64,000 nucleotides of DNA. Source: Malonomonas rubra DSM 5091. GTDB lineage: Bacteria > Desulfobacterota > Desulfuromonadia > Desulfuromonadales > Geopsychrobacteraceae. The stretch's first letter is position 1; each line of letters begins with the position of its first letter. The DNA lies in the NCBI RefSeq assembly GCF_900142125.1, contig NZ_FQZT01000002.1:186001-250000 (forward strand), written 5' to 3'. The notes below the pieces were generated by a model. That model was not told the DNA's origin. It searched no databases and saw only the letters and a list, made by a program, of their open reading frames with translations. The position numbers were made by a program, and so were the translations under genes. Positions 9,211 to 17,811 of this stretch are shown here, one piece after another.

Positions 9211-9960
9211 TTAACCAACTACCTGATAGAGCAGGCTGAGGGACAGTAAAAATAAAAACGTACGTAGAACCTGCTTATAGGTTTGCTGTTGGATGCGACG
9301 CTTTATTTTAAAGCCCGCGAATAGGGCAATGAACACCAACAACAGCATGGTCGAGGAAAGCATCAGCTCATTTAAGGCAAATTTCCCGTTCAAGGTAAAT
9401 AGGGCGAGTTGAATCGCTTTTCCGAACAGGAAACAGATATTTGCTAATTGCACAATTTCTGCTTTTTCAAATTTTGCTTCAAGGGAATAGATGATCAGAA
9501 TTGGAGCCATAACGTTAGTCAGCCCGCCTAAGACCCCTGCGGTGAAACCAAAGATGAGCATTGACAGATTTGGCCGACGCTCGACCCATTCTAGCCGGAC
9601 CTGGAATTTATCAATCATCAAGTAACCTAAAATCGCCACGGCAAGCAATACTTTGAACAGTTCTGAATTGGATACAATCAGAATCTGAGTGCCGATGGCA
9701 CTGCCTGTCATGGCGCAGAGCGCCAACGGCAAATGCTTACGAAACGCTCGCAGAAATTGTCCCTCGTTAGCAATGCTGGTCAGGTTGACAAATGTTGTTG
9801 GCAATAGGGTCAGGATAATTGCTGTCTGCAGGTTGGTTGACAAGGCCAGTAGTGGCGTTGCAACCATTGGAAAACCGAAACCAATACTTCCATGAAAAAA
9901 CGCAGCTAGCAGAAAGATAGCGCCGGTGAGCAAAAACGTTTCAAGACTGAGTTCGATCAA
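9211..9960 (-). CDS. TSUP (TauE/SafE) family membrane transporter
   Basis: A 249-residue inner-membrane protein with about eight hydrophobic segments and the paired glycine/proline repeats of the TauE/SafE family: FFHGSIGFGFPMVATPLLAL in the first half and FGFTAGVLGGLTNVMAPILIIY in the second. Members export sulfite, sulfoacetate or other small organosulfur anions. Substrate cannot be told from the sequence. It is a single gene, and no matching sulfur-metabolism gene is next to it. Confidence 0.88.
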   Translation of the reverse strand: MIELSLETFLLTGAIFLLAAFFHGSIGFGFPMVATPLLALSTNLQTAIILTLLPTTFVNLTSIANEGQFLRAFRKHLPLALCAMTGSAIGTQILIVSNSELFKVLLAVAILGYLMIDKFQVRLEWVERRPNLSMLIFGFTAGVLGGLTNVMAPILIIYSLEAKFEKAEIVQLANICFLFGKAIQLALFTLNGKFALNELMLSSTMLLLVFIALFAGFKIKRRIQQQTYKQVLRTFLFLLSLSLLYQVVG

Positions 9961-10127
9961 TGCTTGTTTGACTCGCGGAAAAATTTAACTCGTTATTTGG
10001 ATAACTCACTTTTGTCCTGTATCAATTCGATTTTAAATTAGCTGTGCCGTAATTTTGCGTCAACCAAACCGTCAACACAGAAACAACTTTTTTCAAAAAG
10101 TGCTAAACCACAGTGTCATTTAACACG

Positions 10128-10156
10128 AAAGCCGCCGGGTAGGCCCCGACGGCTTT
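10128..10156. terminator. Hairpin, possible terminator
   Basis: AAAGCCG(C)CGGG pairs with CCCC-G-ACGGCTTT across a short loop. The T run is only three bases on either strand, so it may be a weak terminator or a backup to the hairpin at 10212-10251. Confidence 0.5.
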
Positions 10157-10211
10157 ATTCTTAACTCACGAACTCTGAGGATCAAATAAGGGGTTTAACC
10201 CCAGTAAAAAT

Positions 10212-10251
10212 ATCAAAACGAAGCCGCCTGTGACCAGTGCACCGTTTTGAT
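10212..10251. terminator. Bidirectional terminator after the 78-aa gene
   Basis: ATCAAAACG (10212-10220) pairs with CGTTTTGAT (10243-10251). T runs follow on both strands: seven T shortly after 10252 on plus, and a T5 run on minus. It would end the minus-strand gene at 10318-10554. Confidence 0.7.
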
Positions 10252-10317
10252 GTTTTTTTAAAGTTTTAAATGGCAGTTCCACCAAGTGACGGCAGCACCA
10301 TCGGTATGTTTATCGTC

Positions 10318-10554
10318 TCACTCTTCGTATCGACAATCCCAAACAAACGGATTCAGTCTCGGGCGCTGCAGGTCATCGCACTCACGGTAATCCCAAACCC
10401 GCACCTCGCCACCTGGGGTCTTTACCATCATTTGCTCTGTATCTAAACTGCAGCTGGTAATGAGCCCTTCTTCGCGGTTACCAGGATGACGGACAAAGGC
10501 ATCACCTCCTGAAGTCGCTTCCGAACAAAGATATAAGAATCTGTTTCGTTCCAT
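10318..10554 (-). CDS. Small protein of unknown function, paralogue A
   Basis: A 78-residue soluble protein preceded by AAAGGAG. It shares most of its length with the protein at 13202-13417: both have R-FLYLCSEAT/FMSLCSAAT, G-DAFVRHP, EEG-I-SCSL, VKT and VRVWDYREC near the C-terminus. Three cysteines are conserved in LCS, SCSL and REC, and could bind a metal. The beta-rich pattern suggests a small barrel. No family was recognised. It sits alone between two terminator regions. Confidence 0.75.
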   Translation of the reverse strand: MERNRFLYLCSEATSGGDAFVRHPGNREEGLITSCSLDTEQMMVKTPGGEVRVWDYRECDDLQRPRLNPFVWDCRYEE

Positions 10555-10682
10555 GATCGGCTCCTTTCTTCACTGTCCACGGACAGTTTTTTTATTCTTC
10601 AGCTGGGCATAAACTCAGTTCGATCTCTATCAACTCATCTACGCTCAATGCCCTGCGAGACGCTTCCACTTTCCCTAAGTTA

Positions 10683-11543
10683 TCAATCTATCGTCTTAAA
10701 GACCGCGGCAAAGTCTGCCTCTTCCAATCCAAGCTGCCGCGCCCGCTTGAAGCTTTCATTGGCAGCTGCCGCAGTGGCCAGCGGTTGTCCTAGCTGATCG
10801 CCAAGAGCGATCGCCAGTCGCAGATCTTTCTGCATATGTTTAAGCGGAAAACTTGTCGGAAACTCTCCTTGCAGAATCATCGGGCCCTTGCCGCCGAACA
10901 TCGGGTTGGCGAGTGCGCCAGCCATCAGGATCTCGAGGATCTGATTTCCCTCGAGGCCACTTTTCTGGCCGAGCGCCAGCCCCTCACAGAAAGCGGTCAT
11001 CATCCCACCCATGATCATGTTGACCACCAGCTTCATCCGCGCCCCCTGCCCGGTAGTACCGAGATAGGGGCACAGCTTTCCCATCTTTTCAAACGCAGGT
11101 ACTGCCTCGTCATAGAGCGAACGGTCGCCGGCTGCTAGGATAATCAGGGTACCGTCTTCAGCCGGTTTCTTGGTTCCGGACACCGGCGCTTCCAGAAAGC
11201 GACCACCGGCAGAATTAATAGCATCTGCAATCGACTGCGAGGTATCACTGTCGACGGTCGACATATCCACGTAACCGCGGCCATCGCCGATGCCCGCCAG
11301 CACACCTTCAGCCACAAAGCAAACCTCTTTGGCAGCAGCAGGATCAGCAAGAATGGCAAAGCTGACATCGCACTCAGCAGCCACTTCGCGGGGACTTTCA
11401 GCCTGCCGCGCACCCAGCTCGACCAGCGGCGCACATTTGTCCGGGTTACGGTTCCAGACGGTCACCTCGAAACCGGCCCGCACCAGGTTGCTGGCCATTG
11501 CCTGTCCCATGATGCCGAGACCTAGAAAACCGATTTTTTTCAT
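10683..11543 (-). CDS. NAD(P)-dependent beta-hydroxyacid dehydrogenase (GlyR-like)
   Basis: A 286-residue member of the 3-hydroxyisobutyrate dehydrogenase family. The dinucleotide motif GFLGLGIMGQAMASNLV is at 4-20. The substrate motif EAPVSGTKKPAEDGTL lies near 118-133, and the catalytic Lys is in GQGARMKLVVNMIMGGMM with the following Asn. The closest family members are glyoxylate/succinic-semialdehyde reductases, including one known from Geobacter, so an aldehyde-scavenging reduction is the best guess. The stand-alone context gives no extra clue. Confidence 0.88.
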   Translation of the reverse strand: MKKIGFLGLGIMGQAMASNLVRAGFEVTVWNRNPDKCAPLVELGARQAESPREVAAECDVSFAILADPAAAKEVCFVAEGVLAGIGDGRGYVDMSTVDSDTSQSIADAINSAGGRFLEAPVSGTKKPAEDGTLIILAAGDRSLYDEAVPAFEKMGKLCPYLGTTGQGARMKLVVNMIMGGMMTAFCEGLALGQKSGLEGNQILEILMAGALANPMFGGKGPMILQGEFPTSFPLKHMQKDLRLAIALGDQLGQPLATAAAANESFKRARQLGLEEADFAAVFKTID

Positions 11544-11584
11544 TCAACACCCTCCTGTCATTTCATTCACGGATAGTTAAATTC

Positions 11585-11764
11585 TCAAAGTGGTTTAGGC
11601 TGGCAAAGGTTTGCCGCCTCTTTTGTCTTTGCGCCACAGTTGGTGCAGACGAATTGCGGATCTTTAAAGATTTCGTCGATTTCAGGGTTACGTTCTTTGT
11701 ATTGCAGCTGACAGGCATGCAAATCACAATGTTCTTCCGGGTTCGAACAGCTTCGTTCTGTCAT
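11585..11764 (-). CDS. Small CxxC zinc-ribbon protein, 59 aa
   Basis: An ATG at 11764 preceded by AAGGAGC opens a 59-codon frame ending TGA at 11585. The product begins MTERSCSNPEEHCDLHACQL and contains VCTNCGAKTKEAANLC, giving a CxxC...C zinc-binding arrangement, plus an N-terminal Cys/His cluster (C6, C13, H16, C18). The good ribosome site and clustered cysteines support a real gene. It lies 41 nt downstream of no coding sequence and just upstream of the dehydrogenase on the same strand. Function unknown; a small metal-binding or regulatory protein is plausible. Confidence 0.7.
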   Translation of the reverse strand: MTERSCSNPEEHCDLHACQLQYKERNPEIDEIFKDPQFVCTNCGAKTKEAANLCQPKPL

Positions 11765-11926
11765 GATAAGCTCCTTACTGAAAACATATTATTTTCTATA
11801 TATTTCATGCTAGTGCGGTGCCCTTACCGATGTCAACAGTACGAGGATCAAAATAATCGAGAAGACAACCAGCCGAGTTCGAAAGATCATTCTTCCGGAG
11901 CCCACGGAAATGCTGACTGTAAAAAA

Positions 11927-12379
11927 TCAGTTTGACTCGTTTTCCGCTGCTTTAAGTAATTCGGGATCGAAACAGACCAGCTCGACATTGTTTCCATCCG
12001 GGTCATAAAAATACAGTGAGCGCCAGCCGAAGCGGCTGTGTTCTGCGCTCTGCAGCTCAATACCGGCATCTTCCAGTCGTTTTTGTTCAGCAGAAAAATC
12101 GTCATGCTCAAGCAGGAAAGCAAAATGGTGCAAAGTCCCAACTCGTGCCATTGCCACCTCAGCGTTAAAATCTTTCGGTGCACTGAATCTGTGCGACTTG
12201 TCGAAGATAGCCAGCAGTTGAGGATGCCCCTCAAGGTCGTCAGATATTTTTAAAAAGGTCGCGGCTCCGAGTGTAGCAAAGAGTTCCAAGCCGACTATCT
12301 TTTGGTAAAAAGAGACCAACCTTTGTGGGTTCTCGCTGCGAACAACCAGCTCACCCAATCGTTTTCGAGCAGTTACCAT
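11927..12379 (-). CDS. VOC (glyoxalase/bleomycin-resistance) family protein
   Basis: A 150-residue vicinal-oxygen-chelate protein with two beta-alpha-beta-beta-beta modules. Candidate metal ligands include H in LHHFAFLLEHDDF and E in NNVELVCFDPE; WRSLYFYDPDGNNVEL is the typical C-terminal VOC motif. Members include glyoxalases, dioxygenases and drug-binding proteins, and the substrate cannot be predicted. Only 18 nt separate it from the upstream NAD(P)-binding protein gene, so the two are likely co-transcribed. Confidence 0.88.
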   Translation of the reverse strand: MVTARKRLGELVVRSENPQRLVSFYQKIVGLELFATLGAATFLKISDDLEGHPQLLAIFDKSHRFSAPKDFNAEVAMARVGTLHHFAFLLEHDDFSAEQKRLEDAGIELQSAEHSRFGWRSLYFYDPDGNNVELVCFDPELLKAAENESN

Positions 12380-12397
12380 AATGCGACTCCTTTTTTT

Positions 12398-13099
12398 CTA
12401 CCCTGCGGCACCAGCTGCCGAGCTATAAGCGAGGGCCGATGGAGTTTTACAGCCAACAATCGCTGGGGCCATTTGAACTAGCTCGTCATTTTCGAGGGCC
12501 GCGACCATAAACAGCCCGAAGTCAATCCGGCGTGTGAGGTTACTTTCGAGGACAGGATCACCAACATGCTCACTCCAGACCGGCAGACCCTGGCTATCAC
12601 CTTCTTCCAGGTCACTTGCACGGACAACTGTCCAGCGGGTGTCGCTGGCAAACACCCGGCGACAGGCTTCAACCTGATCACTCAGATCTGCAAAGCGAAA
12701 GAGCCGCACAAGAAATCCGAAGGTTTTCACGAACGCTCTTAGCTTAAGTGGGTAAACATCGTTCCCATCTCGCGTAATATGCCAACCACAGGAAAAGCAG
12801 AGCCGTGCATCGGGGGGTGCAAAATCGAGCACCGCCTGGGCGGTTCCGGTAGCGTAATGCTGGACTCCCCATGGCACCAGCACGGTGAGAACTCCATCGC
12901 ATTCTGCGACCGCTTGCCTGATCATCTCTCGGTCATTCGTTTTGCCAGGAACAATCGTGATTCGATCTTTGAAATCATCAAGTTTGCCGACACTTTCAGG
13001 GCGACAAACAGCAACGATCTCGTAATCCCGGTCCAGGGCATGCTGAACCATGTACTGCCCGAGTTTTCCTGATGCACCGACGATGCAGACCTTTTTCAT
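12398..13099 (-). CDS. NAD(P)-binding (NmrA/atypical SDR) protein
   Basis: A 233-residue protein with an N-terminal dinucleotide fold, KVCIVGASGKLGQYMVQHAL (GxxGxxG), followed by EIVAVCRPESVGKL, as in NmrA-like or atypical SDR proteins. The start at 13099 follows GGCGGAGCG; upstream starts are less likely. The usual YxxxK catalytic pair is not evident, which fits a redox sensor or a reductase of atypical type. It lies in a probable two-gene unit with the VOC protein. Confidence 0.85.
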   Translation of the reverse strand: MKKVCIVGASGKLGQYMVQHALDRDYEIVAVCRPESVGKLDDFKDRITIVPGKTNDREMIRQAVAECDGVLTVLVPWGVQHYATGTAQAVLDFAPPDARLCFSCGWHITRDGNDVYPLKLRAFVKTFGFLVRLFRFADLSDQVEACRRVFASDTRWTVVRASDLEEGDSQGLPVWSEHVGDPVLESNLTRRIDFGLFMVAALENDELVQMAPAIVGCKTPSALAYSSAAGAAG

Positions 13100-13154
13100 A
13101 GTTCGCTCCGCCATACTTAGGGCCGTTTGCACTACTGCAGATAGACAATTTAAA

Positions 13155-13187
13155 AAGCCGCGAAACAATCTGGATGCTTCGCGGCTT
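13155..13187 (-). terminator. Terminator after paralogue B
   Basis: A perfect 10-bp stem AAGCCGCGAA (13155-13164) and TTCGCGGCTT (13178-13187) is followed by five T on the minus strand. It ends the gene at 13202-13417. Confidence 0.88.
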
Positions 13188-13201
13188 AATTTAAACGGTG
13201 C

Positions 13202-13417
13202 TTAGCTCATCGGCCCCAGTTTGGGTCGTTCCAGATCGGTACATTCTCGATAGTCCCAAACACGGGTTCTGCCTGCTGCGGTTTTGACGACAAAATGATT
13301 TGTCTTCAAACTGCAGCTATCGATCATTCCTTCTTCACCCGTGATGGGATGACGAACAAATGCATCATTTCCTGCTGTCGCTGCCGAACACAGCGACATA
13401 AAGTTGCTCCTGTCCAT
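13202..13417 (-). CDS. Small protein of unknown function, paralogue B
   Basis: A 71-residue homologue of the protein at 10318-10554. Conserved features are LCSAATAGNDAFVRHP, GEEGMIDSCSL, FVVKTAAGRTRVWDYREC and a final LERPKLGP. The start at 13417 is chosen for the AGGATCGAGGT site upstream and because it lines up with the paralogue; longer N-terminal reading is unsupported. Two copies within 3 kb suggest local duplication followed by divergence. Function unknown. Confidence 0.75.
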   Translation of the reverse strand: MDRSNFMSLCSAATAGNDAFVRHPITGEEGMIDSCSLKTNHFVVKTAAGRTRVWDYRECTDLERPKLGPMS

Positions 13418-13645
13418 ACCTCGATCCTTTCTTTTGTTGTTTAAGAAAGCCCGACCTGCCTTTGGCAGAGTGTGGAAAAAAGTTTCCAACTTCCTCCAAG
13501 CCGAGCTTTAAGTGCTGCAAAGGGGTAGTGCCATAGTGAAAATATCTGGCAAGAGTTCGTGGATTATGGCCGGTCACTCGTTCGCCATCGCTTGAAACTA
13601 GACGGTCTCTGTTATCGTGAAAACATCTCCAAGTTGAGCATGCGC

Positions 13646-14062
13646 TCACGATAAATCAGGCACGACGCCAAGTTGTTGTAATAGGCTGAGCTCGTCGAGA
13701 ACCTCCCAGTCTTCCAGAATTTTATTGTCCTGAAATCGGCTCATGACTATTCCATGAACGTTTACCTGCCGGTTGGTTGCTGGAATACCCATAAATTCTT
13801 CCATGTGCGTCCCTGTTAAAGTAAAACTGGTACAGGCTTTGTCTTCAGCAAAAACCTGGTCATCTATTTTCAAAGAGAGATCAGGGAAACCATGACGAAA
13901 AGCACTGATAAATGCCTTGAGTTCATCTATGCCTTTAACTTCATTCCCCGGGCTGCGATATAGGTAATTTGGGTGAATAATTTTATCCAGAGCTGATAAG
14001 TTCCCCTTATTAAATGCTTCTTCGATGAACAGTTGAGTTAACTCAAGCGCGCTAACCTTCAT
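13646..14062 (-). CDS. SnoaL-like / ester cyclase family protein
   Basis: A 138-residue NTF2-fold protein. The pattern LFIEEAFNKGNLSALDKIIHPNYLYRSPG followed by GIDELKAFISAFRHGFPDLSLKIDD and a C-terminal WEVLDELSLLQQLGV is typical of the SnoaL-like ester cyclase/polyketide cyclase group. Most bacterial members act on unknown small molecules. It lies 81 nt downstream of the DUF1772 protein on the same strand. Confidence 0.87.
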   Translation of the reverse strand: MKVSALELTQLFIEEAFNKGNLSALDKIIHPNYLYRSPGNEVKGIDELKAFISAFRHGFPDLSLKIDDQVFAEDKACTSFTLTGTHMEEFMGIPATNRQVNVHGIVMSRFQDNKILEDWEVLDELSLLQQLGVVPDLS

Positions 14063-14143
14063 TATAGCTCTCCCTAAATGTGGAGTTTACGGCCAATGAT
14101 TCCACCTGCTCCTGAAATAAAAACCATTTTTCTGCCTTTCTTT

Positions 14144-14638
14144 TCATAGGATGAACAGCAGAATCATCAACAGAACAGACGTCAGGCAGGCAACACCTGT
14201 TCGAAATAGATTCGAGAGATTCCAGCGCTGTTCGAAGTTGTCACGAACTTCCTTCAGCGATTGTTCATCGAGAGATGCCACATTCTGGCTTTGGAGCTGT
14301 TTGTTCAGGGGCAGGTTGATGAGGATTGTCGGCAGCTGAACCCCGAGCAGATAGACAAGAGTCGCGATGAGAAGAAGAGACCAACCAACGCCGTTCAAGT
14401 ACCAGAAACCGAGCAGCACCGCTGCTGGTAAAAACACGATTGAGCCGATCCAAACCAACACAAACGCCAGCTGGTTGTTCTGGATAACGCCATCCATCAC
14501 CTGGAACGATCTGATAAACGCCCGGACATCTAAAATTTTTATGCCCGGCATGACCACAACTGCGAAAGAAAACAGAAAACCAGCCACCAAGGAGCAAAGA
14601 AGCGTCGACAGCACTGAAGCTGCCTGCATTACCCACAT
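14144..14638 (-). CDS. DUF1772 (anthrone oxygenase-like) membrane protein
   Basis: A 164-residue membrane protein with four hydrophobic segments (approximately 5-30, 48-68, 75-97 and 140-160). The FSFAVVVMPGI motif after the first segment and the C-terminal RWNLSNLFRTGVACLTSVLLM are typical of DUF1772 proteins. Relatives include anthrone oxygenases, but most are uncharacterised. The ATG at 14638 is preceded by TTTGAGG at good spacing; a TTG eight codons upstream is less likely. Confidence 0.85.
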   Translation of the reverse strand: MWVMQAASVLSTLLCSLVAGFLFSFAVVVMPGIKILDVRAFIRSFQVMDGVIQNNQLAFVLVWIGSIVFLPAAVLLGFWYLNGVGWSLLLIATLVYLLGVQLPTILINLPLNKQLQSQNVASLDEQSLKEVRDNFEQRWNLSNLFRTGVACLTSVLLMILLFIL

Positions 14639-14938
14639 AGCTAACCTCAAACCAAACGCCAAAAGAGACCTTTTTGATTATATTTTATACCGCCGACCGA
14701 TGCTTTTACAATGGAAGTGAGCTAAAAAAAGAGGGAATGCCAGACTTTTAGAAATTCCTGGCAAGAGGGGAACAAACTTCAATCCGCGTTATCTGGCATA
14801 TGTCGTCCAATCACTTTCCCGAAGTTTGCTATTTTTATTCTTATTTTTTGACCGACCTTTGTTTTTATGATACTCAGCTTTTCCCCAAGTCATTTTTACA
14901 ATAGAAACAGTGCAGCCTTAGATATCTAAAAGTTCTGA
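14639..14938. other. Intergenic gap upstream of the DUF1772 gene and after yicC
   Basis: A 300-nt AT-rich gap between two minus-strand genes. No convincing gene or structured RNA was seen. It marks the right edge of the accessory block that separates yicC from gmk. No obvious flanking direct repeat or integrase was found. Confidence 0.5.
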
Positions 14939-15814
14939 CTATTCTATGTTTTGTACCTGCTCACGAATTTTTTCCAGTTCCGATTTCAAAAGAACCACGT
15001 GGCGGGTCAACTCAGCATCGTTTGACTTGGAACCCATGGTGTTGGCCTCGCGATTCAGCTCCTGAACAAGGAAATCCATCTGGCGCCCGACCGGTTCACC
15101 ATTTTGCAGCAATTCGTTGAACTGCTCAAGGTGACTCCTGAAACGTGTCACTTCTTCGCTGATGTCACAGCGATCGGCAAAAATAGCAATTTCCTGCGCG
15201 ACCCGCTGCGGATCACCAGCATCATCACCTAAACGTTCAAGCCGATCTTTCAATTTCTGCTGCCATTCAACCGGCACCTGCGGTGCTCGCACAACAATCT
15301 TCTCCAACAATGACTCCAGCAATTCCAGTCGTTGCTTGATATCAACCGCTGTCGCTTCGCCTTCCTTCTGCCGCATCACCAGCAACGCCTGTAAAGCAGC
15401 ATCGATAGCCTCTTTTAAGCAGCTTGACAACACCTGCTCGTCATGGCCGGCATCCTCAACAGAGAGAACATCCTTCTGCGCAAGTAAAAGTCCGAGGCTG
15501 ATTCCGCCCGACAGATCGTAGCGCATTGTCAGCCCCTTGAAGATCTTCATGTACTCTTCGGCCAGAGGCTCGTTAATAACCGGCAACGCACTGCCAGCAC
15601 CGCTAGCATCCTGGGTAATAAAAACATCGACCTTTCCCCGCTTCAGAACAGCCGAAACTTGCTTTTTGATCTGGCTTTCCAGCGGCATCAGTACACGCGG
15701 TGCCTTGACATTGATATCCCCATAGCGGTGATTTACCGCCTTGATTTCAACGGAAAAGGACAGGCCATCAACATGCGCCTGCCCACGGCCGTAGCCGGTC
15801 ATGCTTTTAATCAT
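14939..15814 (-). CDS. yicC: YicC family endoribonuclease
   Basis: A 291-residue YicC/YloC protein, the normal length. The YicC N-terminal domain begins MIKSMTGYGRGQ and contains EIKAVNHRYGDINVKAPR. The C-terminal DUF1732 region includes EIAIFADRCDISEEVTRFRSHL and the conserved end LVQELNREANTMGSKSND. YicC proteins are metal-dependent endoribonucleases that act on structured RNAs. It follows the polysaccharide gene at 15831 by only 16 nt and is the last gene of that long minus-strand array. Its frequent partner gmk is 11 kb away here. Confidence 0.95.
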   Translation of the reverse strand: MIKSMTGYGRGQAHVDGLSFSVEIKAVNHRYGDINVKAPRVLMPLESQIKKQVSAVLKRGKVDVFITQDASGAGSALPVINEPLAEEYMKIFKGLTMRYDLSGGISLGLLLAQKDVLSVEDAGHDEQVLSSCLKEAIDAALQALLVMRQKEGEATAVDIKQRLELLESLLEKIVVRAPQVPVEWQQKLKDRLERLGDDAGDPQRVAQEIAIFADRCDISEEVTRFRSHLEQFNELLQNGEPVGRQMDFLVQELNREANTMGSKSNDAELTRHVVLLKSELEKIREQVQNIE

Positions 15815-15830
15815 CAGAAATCCTCTTTAA

Positions 15831-17723
15831 TTACTCATGCACCACAGTTGCCGGGTGCGGGATAACTTTCGCGGTCTGTTTATGCTCTACCGGAGTGTAT
15901 TCGGGCACTATAACACGAAGTTGTTTTTTTACTTCAGGCAAATCGAGAGCCTTGGCTGCAGCAAACAGTTTATCCAATTCGGTAATCAGAACTTCCCTCG
16001 TTGGCGCAACTGAACTCGCCACACAGATTTTTTCGTGATGGGTCGGCAAGGCTCCCTCTTCTGCCAGCAGAAGCTCTTCGTAGAGCTTCTCCCCTGGGCG
16101 AAGTCCGGTATAGACGATCTCGATATCTTCATGCGGCTGAAAGCCGGACAAACGGATTAGCTCTTCTGCCAAATCGACAATCTTAACCGGCTCGCCCATA
16201 TCGAAAAGGTAGATCTCCCCGCCCTGCCCCATGCTGCCAGCCTGGAGAACCAGCTGAGTTGCCTCCGGAATCGTCATAAAGTAGCGAGTGACCTCCGGAT
16301 GGGTGACAGTCACGGGACCGCCACTTTTGATTTGCTCTTTAAAGGTTGGGATAACGCTCCCGTTACTGCCGAGGACATTACCGAAGCGTGTTGTGACAAA
16401 GCGGGTCTTGCTCTGTTGTGCCAAGGATTGCACATAAAGTTCAGCAGCTCGCTTTGAAGCCCCCATCACATTGGTCGGCCTCACTGCTTTGTCGGTTGAA
16501 ACCATAACAAAGGTCTCGACCCCGAAGCTGTCAGCAGCATCTGCCAGCAGTTTGGAACCTCGGACATTGTTATTAACCGCTTCCGCTGGATTATTCTCCA
16601 TCATCGGCACATGTTTGTAAGCAGCAGCATGAAAAACAACCTGCGGCATCTGCTCGTCAAAAATAACATTGATGCGTGACGGGTTACGGACATCACCGAT
16701 GATCGGGATCACAGCGGCCTCAGGGTGGGCCTCGACCAGCTCATTTTCAATCAGGAATAACGGTGTTTCGGCACTTTCAAACAGGATCAGCTTTTCTGGT
16801 TTGAACTTTACCACTTGCCGGCAGATCTCGCTACCGATGCTACCACCAGCACCGGTAATAAGGACTCTTTTCTTATGCAGATAGCTGCTAATTTCTGCCT
16901 CATCGAGAACAATCGGCTGGCGACCCAGCAAATCTTCTAAACTAACGTTTCTGAGTTGCTGAACAGACACGCTGCCGTCAATTAACTCACCGACACCCGG
17001 AAGAATTTTAAAGCTAATCTCAATCGAATGGCATCGTTCAACAATAGATCTAATCTGTTGTCCGGATGCAGAAGGAATAGCGATAATCACTTCTTCTATA
17101 TTTTTCTTGAGGACAATTTCCGGCAGATCTTCACTTGTACCGAGGACACTGAGCCCTTGGAAAGAACCTTTTTGTTTCTGAGGGTCATCATCGACAAAAC
17201 CAACCAGTTGCAAATGAAGACGTGAGTTCGAACGAACTTCTCGAGCGATCATCTGACCGGCATCACCAGCACCGATAATTAAAGTACGTGTTCCTTTTTC
17301 TCCACCGAAGGAGAGCATTGGCAAGTACTGCTCGCGAAATGCCCTTGTGACAAAACGTACTCCTCCCATCAACATGAAGCAGATAGCCCAATCCATAATT
17401 AAGACTGACCGCGGAACATGTTCCAGGCGATAAACGACTACGGCATAGAGAACAAACAACAAAGAAGCAATGATATTAGCTTTGAGTATTAAAAACAGAT
17501 CGGGCATTGATACATAACGCCACCACCCCCTGAAAAGACTGAAGCGCCAGAAAACGATCAGTTTAATGGCGAGCAAAACCGGTGCTAAAACCAAACCACG
17601 CGCCCAGTACTTACCTTCAATGGCGAAATCGAAACGTAGAGCAAAAGACAAGTAAAATGATGATAAAACTATCAACACTTGGATTAAGAGTATAAACGTG
17701 AAACGTAACTTGTGCTTGGGCAC
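15831..17723 (-). CDS. Membrane NDP-sugar dehydratase/epimerase (WbpM/CapD type)
   Basis: A 630-residue long-form polysaccharide biosynthesis protein. Four N-terminal TM helices (about 8-130) precede a first Rossmann-like domain (TLIIGAGDAGQMIAREV) and a second SDR domain (RVLITGAGGSIGSEICRQV onward). The SDR catalytic segment reads TDKAVRPTNVMGASKR, where Met replaces the usual Tyr before xxxK, as expected for this family. These enzymes 4,6-dehydrate UDP-GlcNAc, giving a precursor for QuiNAc, FucNAc or bacillosamine-type initiating sugars. The following fusion protein could reduce the product and transfer it to lipid. Confidence 0.93.
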   Translation of the reverse strand: MPKHKLRFTFILLIQVLIVLSSFYLSFALRFDFAIEGKYWARGLVLAPVLLAIKLIVFWRFSLFRGWWRYVSMPDLFLILKANIIASLLFVLYAVVVYRLEHVPRSVLIMDWAICFMLMGGVRFVTRAFREQYLPMLSFGGEKGTRTLIIGAGDAGQMIAREVRSNSRLHLQLVGFVDDDPQKQKGSFQGLSVLGTSEDLPEIVLKKNIEEVIIAIPSASGQQIRSIVERCHSIEISFKILPGVGELIDGSVSVQQLRNVSLEDLLGRQPIVLDEAEISSYLHKKRVLITGAGGSIGSEICRQVVKFKPEKLILFESAETPLFLIENELVEAHPEAAVIPIIGDVRNPSRINVIFDEQMPQVVFHAAAYKHVPMMENNPAEAVNNNVRGSKLLADAADSFGVETFVMVSTDKAVRPTNVMGASKRAAELYVQSLAQQSKTRFVTTRFGNVLGSNGSVIPTFKEQIKSGGPVTVTHPEVTRYFMTIPEATQLVLQAGSMGQGGEIYLFDMGEPVKIVDLAEELIRLSGFQPHEDIEIVYTGLRPGEKLYEELLLAEEGALPTHHEKICVASSVAPTREVLITELDKLFAAAKALDLPEVKKQLRVIVPEYTPVEHKQTAKVIPHPATVVHE

Positions 17724-17811
17724 TTTGTATCCTCAATAACCACGAAAACCGATTAACCAGCTAAAATGCAGCAACAATCGGATTCTATATCGAATATGCT
17801 AACCAACATAA

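Larger units (their letters stand above)
9961..10317. other. Intergenic region with two terminator-like hairpins
   Basis: This 357-nt gap separates two minus-strand genes. It holds the hairpins at 10128-10156 and 10212-10251 listed separately and no supported coding frame. The promoter of the TSUP gene should lie near 9970-10060, where the sequence is AT-rich, but no clear -35/-10 pair was identified. Confidence 0.5.
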
